Shown here: one piece after another, positions 29,692-38,618 of the stretch
How positions within the stretch are numbered: the stretch's first letter is position 1
Layout: the number at the start of each line of letters is the position of its first letter
Source of the DNA: Affinundibacterium baiyunense
GTDB taxonomy: Bacteria > Pseudomonadota > Gammaproteobacteria > Burkholderiales > Burkholderiaceae_D
Assembly: GCF_018139645.1 (NCBI RefSeq)
Contig: NZ_JAGSPM010000002.1
Span: forward strand, 248,001-312,000
Reading direction: 5' to 3'
Length of the DNA: 64,000 bases
Program-made: the position numbers and the translations under genes
Notes under the pieces: generated by a model
What the model was told of the DNA's origin: nothing
Database searches by the model: none
The model's input: only the letters and a program-made list of their open reading frames with translations

Positions 29692-30597
29692 ATGAAATCA
29701 CCACTCTTGATTAGCATCGCTCTCGCAACCACCGTTTGCATTCATCCCGTACATGCACAGGAACAAAAGACAGAACAAAAAGCGGAGCAGAAAGTTGAAC
29801 AAAAAACGCAGCAAGAAAGTGTAGCAAGTGCGACTGCAACCAGCGCCAGCAATGCCGCTGTTAGTCAAGAAGTTAGTACACCAGTAGCAGTACCTGTTTT
29901 GGAAAAAATCGATACGGTTGTTGGCACAGGTATCGAGGCCGTCGTCGGTAAAACAGTCATCGTACATTACTCTGGCTGGCTGCGTGATCCACAAGCGGAA
30001 AATCAGCGCGGCAAAGCTTTTGATAGCTCGGTCGGACGCGCACCATTTAGTTTCAATCTTGGTGAAGGTCGTGTGATTCGCGGCTGGGAACAAGGCGTGC
30101 CCGGTATGAAGGTTGGTGGCAAACGTACGTTGATGATTCCTTCCACACTCGCTTACGGTTCACGTGGTGCAGGTAAAGGAGTAATTCCACCAGACGCCGA
30201 TTTGATTTTCGATATCGAATTACTCGATGTCATCAAAATGCCAGAAATCGAAAAAATCGACAGCAAATTAGGCAAAGGTGATGAAGCCAAAAGCGGCAAC
30301 ACCGTCACGGTACACTACACCGGTTGGTTGCGCGACCCTAAAGCCAAAGGGCAAAAAGGCAAAGAATTTGATAGCTCAGTCAAGCGCGAGCCATTTAGTT
30401 TTACCATCAACGGTGGTGAAGTTATTCGTGGCTGGGATCTTGGTGTACAAGGTATGAAAGTTGGCGGTAAGCGCACCTTAATTATTCCAGCAGCCCTTGC
30501 CTATGGTGCACGCGAGGTCGGTAATGGTTTGATTCCAGCGAATTCAGATTTGATATTCGACGTACGACTTTTAAAAGTCAGCCCAGCGAAAAAATAA
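29692..30597 (+). CDS. tandem-domain FKBP-type peptidyl-prolyl isomerase
   Basis: A 301-residue exported prolyl isomerase with two FKBP domains. A signal peptide of about 22 residues (ends HAQE) leads to a repetitive EQK-rich linker (residues 25-42), then FKBP domain 1 (about 77-180) and domain 2 (about 184-298). Both contain HYSGWLRDP or HYTGWLRDP, FDSSV..PFSF, VIRGWE or VIRGWD, GMKVGGKRTL and IPxxLAYG, so both look catalytically complete. It would act on folding proteins in the periplasm. The stop is one base from the start of the next gene. Confidence 0.92.
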   Translation: MKSPLLISIALATTVCIHPVHAQEQKTEQKAEQKVEQKTQQESVASATATSASNAAVSQEVSTPVAVPVLEKIDTVVGTGIEAVVGKTVIVHYSGWLRDPQAENQRGKAFDSSVGRAPFSFNLGEGRVIRGWEQGVPGMKVGGKRTLMIPSTLAYGSRGAGKGVIPPDADLIFDIELLDVIKMPEIEKIDSKLGKGDEAKSGNTVTVHYTGWLRDPKAKGQKGKEFDSSVKREPFSFTINGGEVIRGWDLGVQGMKVGGKRTLIIPAALAYGAREVGNGLIPANSDLIFDVRLLKVSPAKK

Positions 30598-30598
30598 G

Positions 30599-31123
30599 GT
30601 GAATACTGAATCAAACAAATTAACTTATTTAACCGCCTATCCTGAGCACTTACAAGCACAGGTTAGGCAGTTAATCGCGAACAATCAGTTAGCACAACAT
30701 TTACACAAAAAGTATCCGCAAACCCACGCGATTCGCACTGATAAAGCACTGTATCAATACGTCCAAGATATAAAAAACGCCGCACTACGCAACGGCGATC
30801 AAATCAGCAAAGTCGTGTACGACAACAAATTGCATGTGATCAAAAACGCGCTTGGCACACACACCTATGTATCGCGTGTACAAGGTAGTAAACTCAAAAC
30901 CAAAAATGAAATTCGCATCGCTAGTTTATTCAAAACTGTGCCGGAAGAATTTCTCAAAATGATTGCAGTCCATGAACTCGCGCATCTCAAAGAAAAGGCG
31001 CATGACAAAGCCTTCTATCAGCTTTGTACTTATATGGAACCGAACTATCATCAATATGAACTTGATTGCCGTCTATATCTAACCCAAATCGATATTTTTG
31101 GTGGTGAAGTCTGGAGCAGTTGA
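30599..31123 (+). CDS. YgjP-like (DUF45/M48-type) metal-dependent hydrolase
   Basis: A 174-residue protein with the zinc-protease-like signature VHELAHLKEKAHDKAFYQL (HExxH plus a third histidine eight residues later) near residue 121, as in the YgjP/DUF45 family. The N-terminal half (YPEHLQAQVRQLIANNQLAQHLHKKYP) is a helical extension. The reaction is not known; relatives are called metal-dependent hydrolases. The start is a GTG one base after the FKBP stop codon, so the two genes are probably coupled. No leader peptide, so it is cytoplasmic. Confidence 0.85.
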   Translation: MNTESNKLTYLTAYPEHLQAQVRQLIANNQLAQHLHKKYPQTHAIRTDKALYQYVQDIKNAALRNGDQISKVVYDNKLHVIKNALGTHTYVSRVQGSKLKTKNEIRIASLFKTVPEEFLKMIAVHELAHLKEKAHDKAFYQLCTYMEPNYHQYELDCRLYLTQIDIFGGEVWSS

Positions 31124-31147
31124 ACGACCATCAATAGGAGCGCAAAC

Positions 31148-32617
31148 ATGGCTTACTTACTCGCACTTGACCAAGGTACTTCCAGTTCGCGCTCTATTCT
31201 TTTCGATCATCTTGGCAATCTGGTCGCCTCAGCACAACAAGAATTTACCCAATATTTTCCACTCACTGGATGGGTAGAACATGACGCAATGGAAATCTGG
31301 CAGAGCCAACTCGCCACCATCCATCAAGTGCTCAAACAATCCCATATCAAAGCACAAGACATTGCTGCGATCGGCATTACGAATCAACGTGAGACTACCG
31401 TTGTTTGGCATCGCAAAACAGGCCTACCAATTTGCCGCGCCATCGTCTGGCAAGATCGACGCACAGCAGCTTGGTGCGAAGAATTAAAGCAACAAGGCTA
31501 TGGCAAAACCATACAAGAAAAAACGGGCTTGCTGCTTGATCCGTATTTCTCTGCCAGCAAAATCGCATGGATTCTGCGCCACGTGCCAGAAGCGCGCACA
31601 CTGGCTGATCGCGGTGAACTTGCCTTTGGCACCGTCGATAGTTGGCTAGCTTACCAACTCAGCGGACAGACCCGCCATGTCACAGATGTCACCAATGCTT
31701 CACGCACCATGTTATGGAATATTCATACCCAACAATGGGATACCGAATTATTGGATCTATTTGATATCCCCCGACAGCTTTTGCCTGAAGTCCATCCATC
31801 CAGTCATGATTTTGGTGTCAGCCATTTGTTTGGCAGTGCAATCCCAATTGCTGGCATCGCAGGTGATCAACAATCTGCGCTGTTTGGGCAAGCATGCTTT
31901 CACTCTGGTATGGCAAAAAATACCTATGGCACAGGCTGTTTCAGCTTATTGCAAACCGGTGCGTTTTGCAGTCAATCTCAACATGGTTTAATCAGCACTA
32001 CCGCTTGCCAAACCAATCAACATCCACAATATGCGTTAGAAGGCAGCGTCTTTATCGGTGGCGCTGTGGTGCAGTGGCTACGAGATCAGTTACAGCTCGC
32101 GCCTAGCGCACAGCGTATCGCTGCATTAGCAAGTAGTGTTAGCGACAGCGATGGCGTAATCTTCGTTCCCGCTTTTGCCGGTTTGGGCGCACCTTATTGG
32201 GACGCCAATGCACGTGGTGCCATCTTCGGCTTACACCGCGGCAGTACGGCTGCACATATCGCCCGCGCTGCGATCGAAGCGATTGCGTTTCAAACCGCCG
32301 AGTTACTACTGGCGATGCAAAAAGATAGTCCCGTTCCAATTGTCGAACTACGGGTTGATGGCGGTGCCGCAAGTAACGATGCGCTCTTACAATTTCAAGC
32401 AGATCTGCTTGGCATTCCTGTCATCCGTCCCAAAATAATTGAGACAACAGCGCTCGGTGTAGCGTATCTAGCGGGATTACAAACAGGTATCTACAACTCA
32501 GCAGAAGAATGTGCTGCACTATGGAAAGAACAAGCGCGCTTTTTGCCACAAATTAGTCAGATGCAAGCCACAAGTCGACTACAAGCATGGAAGAATGCAG
32601 TGAATCGCTTGCTTTGA
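31148..32617 (+). CDS. glpK: glycerol kinase
   Basis: A 489-residue FGGY-family kinase that makes glycerol 3-phosphate. The ATP site begins LALDQGTSSSRSILFD; the glycerol-binding residues fall in TNQRETTVVWHRKTG and DVTNASRTMLWN, and the FGGY signatures appear as GTGCFSLLQTG and ELRVDGGAASNDALLQFQADLLGIPV. Length matches the family. GGAG is placed eight bases upstream of the ATG. No glpF or glpD is adjacent, so glycerol entry and further oxidation are encoded elsewhere. Confidence 0.97.
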   Translation: MAYLLALDQGTSSSRSILFDHLGNLVASAQQEFTQYFPLTGWVEHDAMEIWQSQLATIHQVLKQSHIKAQDIAAIGITNQRETTVVWHRKTGLPICRAIVWQDRRTAAWCEELKQQGYGKTIQEKTGLLLDPYFSASKIAWILRHVPEARTLADRGELAFGTVDSWLAYQLSGQTRHVTDVTNASRTMLWNIHTQQWDTELLDLFDIPRQLLPEVHPSSHDFGVSHLFGSAIPIAGIAGDQQSALFGQACFHSGMAKNTYGTGCFSLLQTGAFCSQSQHGLISTTACQTNQHPQYALEGSVFIGGAVVQWLRDQLQLAPSAQRIAALASSVSDSDGVIFVPAFAGLGAPYWDANARGAIFGLHRGSTAAHIARAAIEAIAFQTAELLLAMQKDSPVPIVELRVDGGAASNDALLQFQADLLGIPVIRPKIIETTALGVAYLAGLQTGIYNSAEECAALWKEQARFLPQISQMQATSRLQAWKNAVNRLL

Positions 32618-32678
32618 AGTCTCGCCATCAAGCACAATCAATGGCTTATATCATTTAGAAAAAAAGGATGAGATTGCG

Positions 32679-33209
32679 ATGAAAATCCTCAAACGCATGC
32701 TAATTGCTCTCTTGTGCCTGATTGGTTTCATCATTGCCCTTGCCTACCTAATGCCTAATCATTATGGCGTGATCCGCAGCATTGAGATTCAAGCTCGTCC
32801 AGAAAAAATCTATCCTTTAATTGCCAGCCCAAAAGAATGGAAAAAATGGTCAGTCTGGAATCAACGCGATCCCAACATGGCGATCGTCTTTTCAGGTCCA
32901 GAAAGTGGTGCTGGCGCAGCATGGGATTGGAAAAGTGAAAGCCAAGGCAATGGTGGCATGAAACTGACCACCGTCGCCGCCAACCAAGTCGTCAACTATG
33001 AATTACATTTTGAAGGAATGGGAAAACCATCTAACGGTGCATTGACTTTAGAACCTGAAGGGTCTTCCACCAAAGTCACTTGGTCTATGGTCGGCAGTAG
33101 CGAAGGCAATTTTATGATGAAATTATTTGCGCCATTTATGGATAAGATGGTCGGGCCAGATTTTGAAGATGGCTTGAAGAATTTGAAAACTGTGGCAGAA
33201 AAAAAGTAA
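32679..33209 (+). CDS. SRPBCC-family (polyketide-cyclase-like) protein
   Basis: A 176-residue protein with an N-terminal membrane anchor (about residues 5-24) and one START-like SRPBCC domain. Typical features are VIRSIEIQARPEKIYPLIASPKEWKKWSVWN near the N-terminus and ALTLEPEGSSTKVTWSMVG near the C-terminus, ending in GLKNLKTVAE. Members bind hydrophobic ligands but the ligand here is unknown. AAGGATGAG precedes the ATG. It follows glpK by 61 bases. Confidence 0.8.
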   Translation: MKILKRMLIALLCLIGFIIALAYLMPNHYGVIRSIEIQARPEKIYPLIASPKEWKKWSVWNQRDPNMAIVFSGPESGAGAAWDWKSESQGNGGMKLTTVAANQVVNYELHFEGMGKPSNGALTLEPEGSSTKVTWSMVGSSEGNFMMKLFAPFMDKMVGPDFEDGLKNLKTVAEKK

Positions 33210-33255
33210 ATATTGGAATATAAAGTACCTTTACTGCTACATTTATTCAAAATCA

Positions 33256-33510
33256 ATGAATACACTTCTTCGTATTTTTCATCCACTTTTTAGTTGGGCA
33301 TTTTTTCTAATTTATGGCTTAGAACAAATTGAGGAAAAAATGTACTTGCCAACAATAATTATTATTTTGGGGCTAGCTGGATGGTCCCAGACTTTTTGGA
33401 AGACTCAATTTAGTAAAAAAAAACCATATATGACCGGTGACATTATTGCTTTTTGTTTAGGTTTAATCCCAGCAATTGTTTATCCAATTATGACTATTTG
33501 GACTCTATAA
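33256..33510 (+). CDS. small hypothetical membrane protein
   Basis: An 84-residue protein with three hydrophobic segments (about 4-20, 29-44 and 60-80) and a basic loop (KTQFSKKKPYM) between the last two. I recognise no family. It follows the SRPBCC gene by 46 bases on the same strand and is ended by a clear terminator, so it may close that transcript. Confidence 0.6.
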   Translation: MNTLLRIFHPLFSWAFFLIYGLEQIEEKMYLPTIIIILGLAGWSQTFWKTQFSKKKPYMTGDIIAFCLGLIPAIVYPIMTIWTL

Positions 33511-33532
33511 AATAAACCATTTATAAATAATT

Positions 33533-33568
33533 AAGGGCGGTAAAGTTTTCACCTTACCGCCCTTTTTA
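33533..33568. terminator. bidirectional terminator between small membrane protein and putP
   Basis: An 11-bp stem AAGGGCGGTAA/TTACCGCCCTT around a 10-base loop, followed by T residues on the plus strand and preceded by an A/T-rich tract usable on the minus strand. Confidence 0.85.
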
Positions 33569-33591
33569 CTTCTTGATTCAATCAACCTAAA

Positions 33592-35070
33592 TCAGCTAAT
33601 TTGCGCGCGCATACTTGAAAACGCTGCTTTCATTTTTTCTGATGCTGGTGCGCCAAACTGACTGCCTAACCACACCGCAGCACAACCAAAGAAGAATCCT
33701 GGCACCAGTTCGTATAAGCCAAACCATTTGAACTCGCCCCACACCAATACCGTCAAGGCACCGACAAACATGCCCGCTAAAGCACCGTTGCGGTTCATCT
33801 TAGGCCAAATCAAGGACAACAAGACCACTGGGCCAAACGCTGCACCAAAACCTGCCCAAGCATTACTAACCAAACTTAATACACTACTAGTTGGATTTGC
33901 CGCAATCGAAATCGCAATCACCGCAACCACTAACACCATCATGCGACCAAACCACACCAATTCGGTTTGTGAGGCATTTGGACGGAAGAAAGGTTTGTAA
34001 AAGTCTTCTGTCAAAGCAGATGAACACACCAAAAGCTGACAAGACAAAGTACTCATCACCGCTGCCAAAATTGCGGATAACAAAATACCGGCAATCCAAG
34101 GATTAAACAAAATTTGCGATAAAGAGATAAACACCGTTTCCTTGTTTGCAGTCACCGCACCAGCTTGTTCTGGATGCATAGCGAAGTAAGCGATACCAAA
34201 GAAACCGACTGCAATCGCACCACCCAAGCACAAAATCATCCAAGTCATGCCGATACGACGTGCATTCTTAATCGTGCCAAAATTTTCCGCCGCCATAAAA
34301 CGCGCCAAGATATGTGGCTGTCCCATATAACCCAAACCCCAAGCCAACAAAGAAATAATGCCGATCAAGGAAGTACCGCTAAATAAATCGGTGTATTTAG
34401 GGTTGATGTTTTGGATCACGGTGATCGCTTCACTAAAACCACCCACATGCATAATCACCATCACTGGTGCCAATAATAAAGCAAAAATCATCAAAGTCGC
34501 TTGCACTGTATCGGTCCAGCTCACTGCCAAGAAACCACCGATAAACACATAAATAATCGTCGCTGCAGCACCGGCCCACAAAGATACGTTATAACTCATG
34601 CCAAAAGTTTCTTGGAATAAGCGCGCACCCGCCACCATGCCAGAAGCGCAGTAAATCGTGAAAAACACCAAAATAACAATCGCAGAAATAATCCGTAATA
34701 ACTTGCTGCTATCCTCAAATCGGTGCGTAAAATAATCAGGCAAAGTCAACGCATTGTTCGTCAATTCGGTATACACACGCAAACGACCTGCGACCAAATG
34801 CCAGTTAAACCAAGCGCCTAAAGTCAAACCAATCGCAATCCAACTTTCTGAAACCCCCGAGAAATACAAAGCGCCCGGCAAGCCCATCAGCAACCAGCCA
34901 CTCATGTCCGATGCACCAGCACTCATCGCCGTGACAAAAGCACCCAAACTGCGGCCACCTAAAATGTAATCGGATAAATTATTCGTAAAACGCCAAGCGG
35001 CGAATCCTATCCCTAACATCGCGAGGATATAGATAATGAAGGTGATGCTGGTTGGGTTACTAAAATCCAT
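33592..35070 (-). CDS. putP: sodium/proline symporter
   Basis: A 492-residue SSS-family sodium:solute symporter with 13 hydrophobic segments. The PutP-type block SLGAFVTAMSAGASDMSGWLLMGLPGALYFSG lies near residue 42-75, and the sodium-site serines fall in SAILAAVMSTLSCQLLVCSSALTEDFYKPFF. It starts at the ATG at 35070; an upstream frame to 35118 lacks relatives' features. Proline is the expected substrate from the overall similarity, although other SSS members transport related solutes. No putA gene is nearby. Confidence 0.9.
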   Translation of the reverse strand: MDFSNPTSITFIIYILAMLGIGFAAWRFTNNLSDYILGGRSLGAFVTAMSAGASDMSGWLLMGLPGALYFSGVSESWIAIGLTLGAWFNWHLVAGRLRVYTELTNNALTLPDYFTHRFEDSSKLLRIISAIVILVFFTIYCASGMVAGARLFQETFGMSYNVSLWAGAAATIIYVFIGGFLAVSWTDTVQATLMIFALLLAPVMVIMHVGGFSEAITVIQNINPKYTDLFSGTSLIGIISLLAWGLGYMGQPHILARFMAAENFGTIKNARRIGMTWMILCLGGAIAVGFFGIAYFAMHPEQAGAVTANKETVFISLSQILFNPWIAGILLSAILAAVMSTLSCQLLVCSSALTEDFYKPFFRPNASQTELVWFGRMMVLVVAVIAISIAANPTSSVLSLVSNAWAGFGAAFGPVVLLSLIWPKMNRNGALAGMFVGALTVLVWGEFKWFGLYELVPGFFFGCAAVWLGSQFGAPASEKMKAAFSSMRAQIS

Positions 35071-35247
35071 CTCCGTATTGCCTTTCTTTTTAAGTGTAAT
35101 TATTTTGTATTTATCCAAACACGCGGATAAGCAAGCCCGCAGTATCGCTCAAGCCCACTGTTCTCACAAGCGCAGAACATCGTCAAATCATCATCAAATT
35201 GCGGGTTTATTCAGACCCTAATTTGATCGTGCGGTTCCTAATCATTT

Positions 35248-35424
35248 ATGACAAAAATAGAAGTAAATACAAAGTCTCATCACAGCCCAAAATTAGCAAT
35301 TATTGTTCTAAAAAAAGGCAAAAAAGTACCTACTTATTTTGAAAAAGTGATTAAAGTAAATGAATTGATACAAGCTAGGCGTGTTAAATTCCGCCAATCG
35401 TCGTACGAAAATAGTTTGCCCTAA
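35248..35424 (+). CDS. possible 58-residue small protein
   Basis: An open frame starting MTKIEVNTKSHHSPKLAIIV, basic (12 lysines) and with an A-rich third codon position like its downstream neighbour. It ends 24 bases before the start of the 229-residue hypothetical gene, so the two could be cotranscribed. There is no clear ribosome binding site and I recognise no family. It may be a real small gene or chance. Confidence 0.35.
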   Translation: MTKIEVNTKSHHSPKLAIIVLKKGKKVPTYFEKVIKVNELIQARRVKFRQSSYENSLP

Positions 35425-35448
35425 TCTAAATTATTAAATCCCTATTTG

Positions 35449-36138
35449 ATGTATTTCCAACAAACTCAAGCTATCCAAGGCGGAATATCCAAGCATCGTT
35501 TATACCGATACCTAAGCCTTTGCCTTATTTTGCTAATGCACATAGCAATAATTTTGTTGTTCTTAAGGACAGTAACATCTAACCAAAATCCAAAGTACTC
35601 ACACAAAGTCCTATTTTTAAGTGCGATACCTACGCGCCAATCTATACAAGGATCCGCTGAATCAATCCAGCAAGCGAAAGCCTCAAAAATAAACAAGACT
35701 GCACCAACAATTCGAATCAATCACAAAAACGAGATTCAAGAATCAAACGCAATATCAACCGCTAGCAAATCTGAGATGCAAATAGAAGTACCTGACCCAA
35801 GCTCAGAAGTAACGAACACAACAGCAGCAATTCCGCTAGAAAAAAATATCCGTGAATTAAGCCTAAGCTTAAAAGAAGATTTTTTAAAACAAGAGAAAAA
35901 CTTTAGGCCAAATAGTAAAAGCAGTAGCGAAGCAATGAAAAAATTCTCAAATGCCATCGCCGATGCGGCGCAAATTCAACGCGAGGGTGTAATTGTTGAG
36001 AAGAAATTTGCTTACGATGGTCGACCTGTAAGTAAAATCAAAACGCCCTACGGAACTTACTGCGTAAGACATCCAAAAGCAGGAGAAAAACCAGAATTGT
36101 CGCCACCACCGATAGCTGTAAGCTGTGGTCAACTTTGA
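35449..36138 (+). CDS. hypothetical TonB-like single-span protein
   Basis: A 229-residue protein of unknown function. One membrane helix near the N-terminus (about residues 21-42) is followed by a long, low-complexity, Ser/Lys-rich periplasmic spacer and a small C-terminal region with KKFAYDGRPVSKIKTPYGTYCVRHPKAG, ending in two conserved-looking cysteines (YCVRHP and VSCG). The layout resembles TonB-type proteins, but I do not see a real TonB C-terminal fold. The ATG at 35449 directly follows a TTG used by the longer frame. The neighbourhood offers no functional hint. Confidence 0.6.
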   Translation: MYFQQTQAIQGGISKHRLYRYLSLCLILLMHIAIILLFLRTVTSNQNPKYSHKVLFLSAIPTRQSIQGSAESIQQAKASKINKTAPTIRINHKNEIQESNAISTASKSEMQIEVPDPSSEVTNTTAAIPLEKNIRELSLSLKEDFLKQEKNFRPNSKSSSEAMKKFSNAIADAAQIQREGVIVEKKFAYDGRPVSKIKTPYGTYCVRHPKAGEKPELSPPPIAVSCGQL

Positions 36139-36281
36139 CCAACACAGGCAATTAGCAAAAACAAAAATTATTAATCCTCGATAGATAAAAAATAATTGTC
36201 ATAAGCCTGTCACCTGATCAGCCTAGAGTAAGTCCTAATTTTATTTCTAGCTCAACTCTAGCCCAACTTCAGGTGCCCATC

Positions 36282-37511
36282 ATGAATACGAAAACCTATT
36301 TTCAGAATAAAACACTAAGTTCTGTTTTCAAAAATTCGATTCTTGATTTTTTCTCGGTGAAACAGTTTTTTCCTGAAGCTAAACCGCAAAACAAGTTAAT
36401 CCAATCGCAAACTTGGGCCGATAGCCATATCGATTTAGAAGCTTTGGCGCTCAAGCCCGCGACGAATATCGTGACCATTGCCGCCGGAGCTTGTCATGCT
36501 TTGGCTTATCTCAGCACCAAACCCGCAGCGGTGCACTGCGTAGATAACAATCCAGCCCAATTAGCCCTGCTTGAGATTAAAGCAAAAGCCTTAATGCATT
36601 TGCCAGATTATGACGCTGTATTGAAATTTCTGGCCTCGCCAAAACAAAGTGATAATCTAAAACGTTATCAACGCCATTTGCGCGCCAATTTATCCGATCA
36701 GGCGAGTCGTTATTGGCAACAGCGCAATCTACTAGGTCGTCCACGCTACTATGCCTTTAGCCAAAATTTACAAGAACATGGCTACTACAATCATAGCCTA
36801 CGTTCTCTACGATTTTTATTAACCAAGCTCGGGGCTCGTTTTGACAAGCTGCAACAAGCACAAAATCTAGAACAGCAAAATCGTATTTTTGAGCAAGATA
36901 TTTTGCCAGCATTACAGAATCCTTACTTTCTGTTCTTAATGCGTCATCGCTTCGTATTACATCGATTGGGCTTTAAGCAAAACCAAATCAGTCGCCTCAA
37001 AAACGCCAATCAAGACGAAGTTTCACAAATTTTGATACAAAGATTACGTCGCCTATTTTGTGATTTTGCGCTTCACGATAACCATTTTGCACAGCAAGTA
37101 CTAGGCCAAACTTACCAAATCACACAACAACAAAGCCTACCTCTGTATTTACAAAAGGAGGTCTTTCCACATCTACGCCAATACGCACATCGGATACATC
37201 CTCAACAAAGTCGCCTAATCGATTTTCTACAACAGCAACATGCTGATTCGATCGACGCCTTCGTCTTACAAGATCACCTCGATTATTTACATCCGAACGA
37301 TATCAACTCGTTATGGCAAGAAATTAATCGTTGCGCTGCGCCGGGTGCCAAAGTGCTTATTCGTAGTTTAGGCACGCAATTACCACTTCCACAACGTGTC
37401 TTTCAATCGACAGAATCGCATTGGCAAACCAATCCTCTTAGGAATCAAGAATTACAAAGCAAAGATCGTTGCGCACTATATGGCTCCCTATTTGTGTTTG
37501 AAAAAAAATAA
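36282..37511 (+). CDS. BtaA-like (DUF3419) SAM-dependent aminocarboxypropyltransferase
   Basis: A 409-residue protein of the DUF3419 family, whose best-known member BtaA transfers the 3-amino-3-carboxypropyl group of SAM to diacylglycerol in betaine-lipid synthesis, releasing methylthioadenosine. The SAM-binding region NIVTIAAGACHALAYLSTKPAAVHCVDNNPAQLALLEIKAKAL is near residues 62-105, and the C-terminus has the family-like DRCALYGSLFVFEK. AGG eight bases before the ATG at 36282 sets the start; a GTG at 36273 is weaker. No btaB-type methyltransferase is adjacent, so the product need not be the betaine lipid DGTS. The nucleosidase that could remove methylthioadenosine lies next on the same strand. 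Confidence 0.8.
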   Translation: MNTKTYFQNKTLSSVFKNSILDFFSVKQFFPEAKPQNKLIQSQTWADSHIDLEALALKPATNIVTIAAGACHALAYLSTKPAAVHCVDNNPAQLALLEIKAKALMHLPDYDAVLKFLASPKQSDNLKRYQRHLRANLSDQASRYWQQRNLLGRPRYYAFSQNLQEHGYYNHSLRSLRFLLTKLGARFDKLQQAQNLEQQNRIFEQDILPALQNPYFLFLMRHRFVLHRLGFKQNQISRLKNANQDEVSQILIQRLRRLFCDFALHDNHFAQQVLGQTYQITQQQSLPLYLQKEVFPHLRQYAHRIHPQQSRLIDFLQQQHADSIDAFVLQDHLDYLHPNDINSLWQEINRCAAPGAKVLIRSLGTQLPLPQRVFQSTESHWQTNPLRNQELQSKDRCALYGSLFVFEKK

Positions 37512-37832
37512 AACCAATTGATTATTTACAAAAATTCATACTCACTTAACACCAAAATACGCCAAAAATCTGTGGATAAGTCTTTGCATATCTTGAGGAG
37601 CTTATGTGCAAAACCACAGATGCTTTCCACAGCCTAAATCTTATGCAGAAACTATTCTTTTTCTGTACAAGCATTGTCCTAGTCTTTATCCTTGCGCTAA
37701 ATCCTTGATTTCAATTCAGTAAACGCGCTTATCCACAAAATTTGCCAACGTTAACTACTATTACTATGTATATATATACCTTATGTATACAAAACAAAGC
37801 TGCCTACTCTCACCCAATCATTTTTACCAAGC
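37512..37832. other. intergenic region with origin-like element A
   Basis: No gene. Its right two thirds hold copy A of a duplicated, DnaA-box-bearing element described separately; the AT-rich end leads into the start of the nucleosidase gene. Confidence 0.7.
37571..37788. repeat. origin-like element, copy A
   Basis: A perfect DnaA box (TGTGGATAA, 37571-37579), a near-box (TGTGCAAAA, 37605-37613) and, facing them, a second perfect box (TTATCCACA, 37739-37747). The last is followed by CAACGTTAAC, the triplet run CTACTATTACTAT (37765-37777) and (AT)n (37779-37788). The order box, spacer, DnaA-trio-like triplets, AT-rich run is that of a bacterial origin-unwinding element. A related copy lies at 38661-38869 in the same orientation. 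Confidence 0.6.
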
Positions 37833-38618
37833 ATGTCTATTTCTATTAAACCCAACACCACTGGTCTCATCTTTGCTATGCGTGAAGAACAAGAAGGATT
37901 ACAAAACTTCATCAGCAATAAAAAAATCCACCACATCGCTAAACGTGAGTTCATACAAGGCGAGTTTTGCGGACATCCGATAGTCATGGTACTGGCAGGT
38001 ATAGGAAAAGTAGCCGCAGCAAGTACTACGAACCTCTTAATCCATCATTTTGGCGTGACACAATTGATTTTAAGTGGGGTTGCTGGTGCTGCTGATCCAA
38101 GCTTAAAGGTCGGCGATATCGTCATCGCTAATGCCTTACTACAGCACGATATGAATGCTTCACCGTTATTTCCACGTTTTGAAATTCCTTTAACGGGAAA
38201 ATCACGCTTTCTTGTAGATCAAAATCTGCAAAAAGCACTGCAAAATGCGACCAGCCAATTTATACAAACGATGCCGACACATTTCTCTGCAAGCCAAATT
38301 GAAGAGTTTCAACTGCAAACGGTAAAAACACGTACAGGATTAATTGCTAGTGGTGATCAATTTATTCACGATAGCCATGTGTTAAGCGAGTTAAAACAAG
38401 CCTTACCAGATTTATTGGCGGTAGAAATGGAAGGTGCAGCGATAGCGCAAGTTTGTAATGAACAAAACTTACCGTTTGCGATTTTACGCACTATATCTGA
38501 TGGCGCGGATGAAACGGCAGATGTCGACTTTCTTAGTTTTGTAAAAAACGTTGCCGCACCGTATAGCTTAGAAATTCTAAAGAATTATTTTGAAAATCGA
38601 AAAATACAAATTGACTAA
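37833..38618 (+). CDS. mtnN: MTA/SAH nucleosidase
   Basis: A 261-residue phosphorylase-superfamily nucleosidase that hydrolyses 5'-methylthioadenosine and S-adenosylhomocysteine to release adenine. The start has GLIFAMREEQEGL, then GHPIVMVLAGIGKVAAASTTNLLIHHFG and LSGVAGAADPSLKVGDIVIA, and the key VEMEGAAIAQVCNEQNLPFAILRTISDGAD, which contains the ribose-binding MEGAA and the catalytic aspartate of the ISDGAD segment. It is longer than most MtnN proteins because of an insert near residues 140-175. It follows the BtaA-like gene and is enclosed by two copies of an origin-like repeat. Confidence 0.88.
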   Translation: MSISIKPNTTGLIFAMREEQEGLQNFISNKKIHHIAKREFIQGEFCGHPIVMVLAGIGKVAAASTTNLLIHHFGVTQLILSGVAGAADPSLKVGDIVIANALLQHDMNASPLFPRFEIPLTGKSRFLVDQNLQKALQNATSQFIQTMPTHFSASQIEEFQLQTVKTRTGLIASGDQFIHDSHVLSELKQALPDLLAVEMEGAAIAQVCNEQNLPFAILRTISDGADETADVDFLSFVKNVAAPYSLEILKNYFENRKIQID

